NCBI GenBank assembly: GCA_046260215.1
Contig: JBHEPQ010000282.1
Coordinates: 1-7,730, forward strand
DNA length: 7,730 bases
Reading direction: 5' to 3'
DNA from: Chromatocurvus sp046260215
GTDB taxonomy: Bacteria > Pseudomonadota > Gammaproteobacteria > Pseudomonadales > Halieaceae
Part shown: one piece after another, positions 6,603-7,730 of the stretch
Layout: each line of letters begins with the position of its first letter
Numbering within the stretch: position 1 is the first letter of the stretch
Program-made: the position numbers and the translations under genes
Notes under the pieces: model-generated
What the model saw: only the letters and a program-made list of their open reading frames with translations
What the model was told of the DNA's origin: nothing
Databases searched by the model: none

Positions 6603-6730
6603 CGGCGGCTTCACCCGGTATCGAACAACATGTCGCGGTGGCGGCGGTTTTCCATTCAAATAACTGGCCGCTGTTTGCCGTGCTCGGATTGCTGGGCGCG
6701 CGCCGCATCAGGCGCCCCCGCCGTCGTTGA
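6599..6730 (+). CDS. Possible 43-codon membrane micro-protein
   Basis: A short frame begins with TTG at 6599-6601, overlapping the exoD stop as TTGA, and ends with TGA at 6728-6730. The product would have a short polar N-terminus, one hydrophobic segment (WPLFAVLGLLGA, about residues 23-34) and a strongly basic end (RRIRRPRRR). That layout, one helix then an arginine cluster, is that of a small inner-membrane peptide or of the last part of a C-terminal sorting tag. No good ribosome binding site is present; only coupling to exoD would give translation. It may be chance in G+C-rich DNA. Confidence 0.22.
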   Translation: MTAASPGIEQHVAVAAVFHSNNWPLFAVLGLLGARRIRRPRRR

Positions 6731-6785
6731 TCGAGCCACGGCGACGGGTTGTCAGCGCCGCCGGTAGCAAAGGACACCCGCCCCC

Positions 6786-6813
6786 TTGAGTGTCAAGGTG
6801 ATGCGTGTATCCT
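6786..6813 (+). promoter_or_regulatory. Possible sigma-70 promoter for the cytochrome gene
   Basis: TTGAGT (6786-6791) and TATCCT (6808-6813) are separated by 16 bases; each matches four of six consensus positions. The start of transcription would fall near 6820, about 28 bases before the ATG. This is the best candidate between exoD and the cytochrome gene, where a 245-base gap implies a separate promoter, but the match is only moderate. Confidence 0.3.
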
Positions 6814-6819
6814 CATTGG

Positions 6820-6832
6820 TGTAGTTTCTACA
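6820..6832 (+). promoter_or_regulatory. Small inverted repeat before the cytochrome ribosome binding site
   Basis: TGTAG-TTT-CTACA is a perfect 5-base inverted repeat ending 3 bases before the GGAGG site of the cytochrome gene. It would sit at the very 5' end of the mRNA if the suggested promoter is right, as an operator or a leader hairpin. Short enough to be chance. Confidence 0.25.
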
Positions 6833-6847
6833 AACGGAGGAAATACA

Positions 6848-7168
6848 ATGAAAATGCTGCTTAGCAGTATAGGCATTGTTGGTCTCACACTAGCAGGACA
6901 TGTAGCCGCCCAGCAGGAGCCGGATGCATTGGCGGCTGCTGCGGCCTGTAATACCTGTCATCTGCTCGAACAGAAGATGGTCGGGCCGTCTTACCAGGCC
7001 GTTGCCGAGCGGTATCGTAATGAGGATGGAGCGGCCGAGCAGGTGTACAAGCGCATGCGCGAAGGCAGTCAGGGTGTCTGGGGCGATACGCCAATGCCCC
7101 CGGTAGACAAGGACACGCTGAACGACCAGGAGTTGAAGACAGTCGTCAACTGGATTCTCAGTCAGTAG
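6848..7168 (+). CDS. Periplasmic class I cytochrome c (c551/c552-like)
   Basis: A 106-residue secreted mono-heme cytochrome. Residues 1-21 form a signal peptide (MKMLLSSIGIVGLTLAGHVAA) with a likely cut before Gln22, leaving a mature protein of about 85 residues, usual for cytochrome c-551/c8 types. The heme site is CNTCH (Cys34, Cys37, His38); Met83 in the GDTPMPP loop is the expected sixth ligand; the C-terminal helix NDQELKTVVNWILSQ is also typical. It would shuttle electrons in the periplasm between a quinol-oxidising complex and a terminal reductase or oxidase. The start is set by GGAGG at 6836-6840, seven bases upstream; the frame is open further upstream, but that would bury the signal peptide. 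The last 11 bases overlap the convergent NrfD-like gene. Confidence 0.93.
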   Translation: MKMLLSSIGIVGLTLAGHVAAQQEPDALAAAAACNTCHLLEQKMVGPSYQAVAERYRNEDGAAEQVYKRMREGSQGVWGDTPMPPVDKDTLNDQELKTVVNWILSQ

Positions 7169-7730
7169 CGTTGCCAAGGGGCCCTGACCTGCCGGCGCTG
7201 ACATCGCCAAGATCGATGGCGATGCTGGCCCTTGCCAGCAGCGTAAACACGAGGGCTCCGAAGGCCCAGATCCCGGCCGCCAGCACCAGTTCCACAAACG
7301 TCGGGCTGTACTCGAAGACCTCGCCGAGCGGTGTCGGGATAAAGCCTGGCACGACAAAGCCCATGCCTTTTTCGATCCAGATGGCAACAAAGGCGAGCAC
7401 GCAGGCCGTGTTCAGCAGCCGACGCTGACGTCGCAGTGGATGAATGCTCAGGATCACTACCGCAACCACATTCATGAACAGCGCTGTCCATATCCACGGC
7501 GCGAGACTCGCCAGGCCATCCAGACCGAAGTAGAGGTAGCGTATGGATGACGCGTGGGCTGTCTCATTGTAGAAGTCGGTGAATAGCTCGACCCCGATAA
7601 AAAACAGGCTGATCTGCAGCGAGACGGCCATGATCAGCGCCAGGGTGTCGATAACCGATGCCGGGACCGGATAGCGACTGAACCGGTCGATCAGCTGAAG
7701 CACGAGAATGATCAGGGCCGGACCCGAAAC
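7158..7730 (-). CDS. NrfD/DsrP-like integral membrane subunit, C-terminal part
   Basis: The last 190 residues of a membrane protein whose start lies beyond the right edge. The frame is open to base 7730 (VSGPALIILV precedes the GTG at 7703), so that GTG is not the true start. Helices are visible at about 7700-7600, 7530-7440, 7420-7350 and 7300-7210. The stretch WIEKGMGFVVPGFIPTPLGE followed by a YSPTFVELVLAAGIWAFGAL helix is characteristic of NrfD-family subunits such as DsrP, HmcC-like and polysulfide reductase C proteins. These anchor periplasmic or cytoplasmic iron-sulfur modules and exchange electrons with the quinone pool. It appears to be the last gene of a leftward operon; which complex it serves (sulfur, sulfite, tetrathionate or alternative complex III type) cannot be told from this fragment. 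The neighbouring cytochrome c may be its redox partner, though it is transcribed separately. Confidence 0.88.
   Translation of the reverse strand, partial: VSGPALIILVLQLIDRFSRYPVPASVIDTLALIMAVSLQISLFFIGVELFTDFYNETAHASSIRYLYFGLDGLASLAPWIWTALFMNVVAVVILSIHPLRRQRRLLNTACVLAFVAIWIEKGMGFVVPGFIPTPLGEVFEYSPTFVELVLAAGIWAFGALVFTLLARASIAIDLGDVSAGRSGPLGNATD

Noticed and set aside
6721..6747. CCGTCG/CGACGG stem as a terminator after exoD
   Set aside because: Only six pairs with a 15-base loop and no T-run.
6749..6847. Upstream extension of the cytochrome gene to an ATG at 6749
   Set aside because: It would put 33 polar residues before a clear signal peptide, while the ATG at 6848 has a strong, well-spaced GGAGG.
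7701..7703. GTG at 7703 as start of the NrfD-like gene
   Set aside because: The frame stays open and hydrophobic to the window edge, and the protein would lack the N-terminal half of the family.

Overview
The window reads as a chromosomal stretch of a G+C-rich proteobacterium, most likely a gammaproteobacterium with a respiratory, possibly sulfur-based, lifestyle. This is inferred from codon use, from the mix of envelope stress and ion transport genes, and from an NrfD-type quinone-interacting membrane subunit beside a periplasmic cytochrome c. No rRNA, tRNA, CRISPR array or transposase is visible.

Left part (1-1843): the 3' end of an ftsH gene (membrane AAA+ zinc protease), a 70-residue DUF2892 membrane protein, a 647-base stretch with no recognised gene, and an HdeD/DUF308 six-helix membrane protein. 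An extra FtsH next to HdeD recalls the transmissible stress-tolerance (heat-resistance) loci of proteobacteria, though the other hallmark genes (clpK, hsp20, yfdX, trx, kefB, degP) are not in view.

Middle part (1917-6602): a compact same-strand run of membrane genes. It holds a full-length P2-type cation-transporting ATPase, a 90-residue two-helix protein of unknown function, a CaCA-superfamily (Na+/Ca2+ exchanger-like) antiporter, and an ExoD-family membrane protein starting 2 bases after the antiporter stop. All catalytic motifs of the ATPase are intact, but several ion-site residues differ from the Ca2+ pump pattern. The antiporter has a normal second alpha repeat and a degenerate first one. 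Together they suggest a cation-homeostasis module with an unpredictable substrate. A possible 43-codon gene overlaps the exoD stop.

Right part (6848-7730): a secreted class I cytochrome c with a strong ribosome binding site, convergent with, and overlapping by 11 bases, the 3' end of an NrfD/DsrP-like integral membrane subunit on the minus strand. The latter runs off the right edge.

The genes are of known families. The novelty lies in the altered ion-binding residues of both transporters, the small membrane protein between them, and the unexplained stretch before hdeD.
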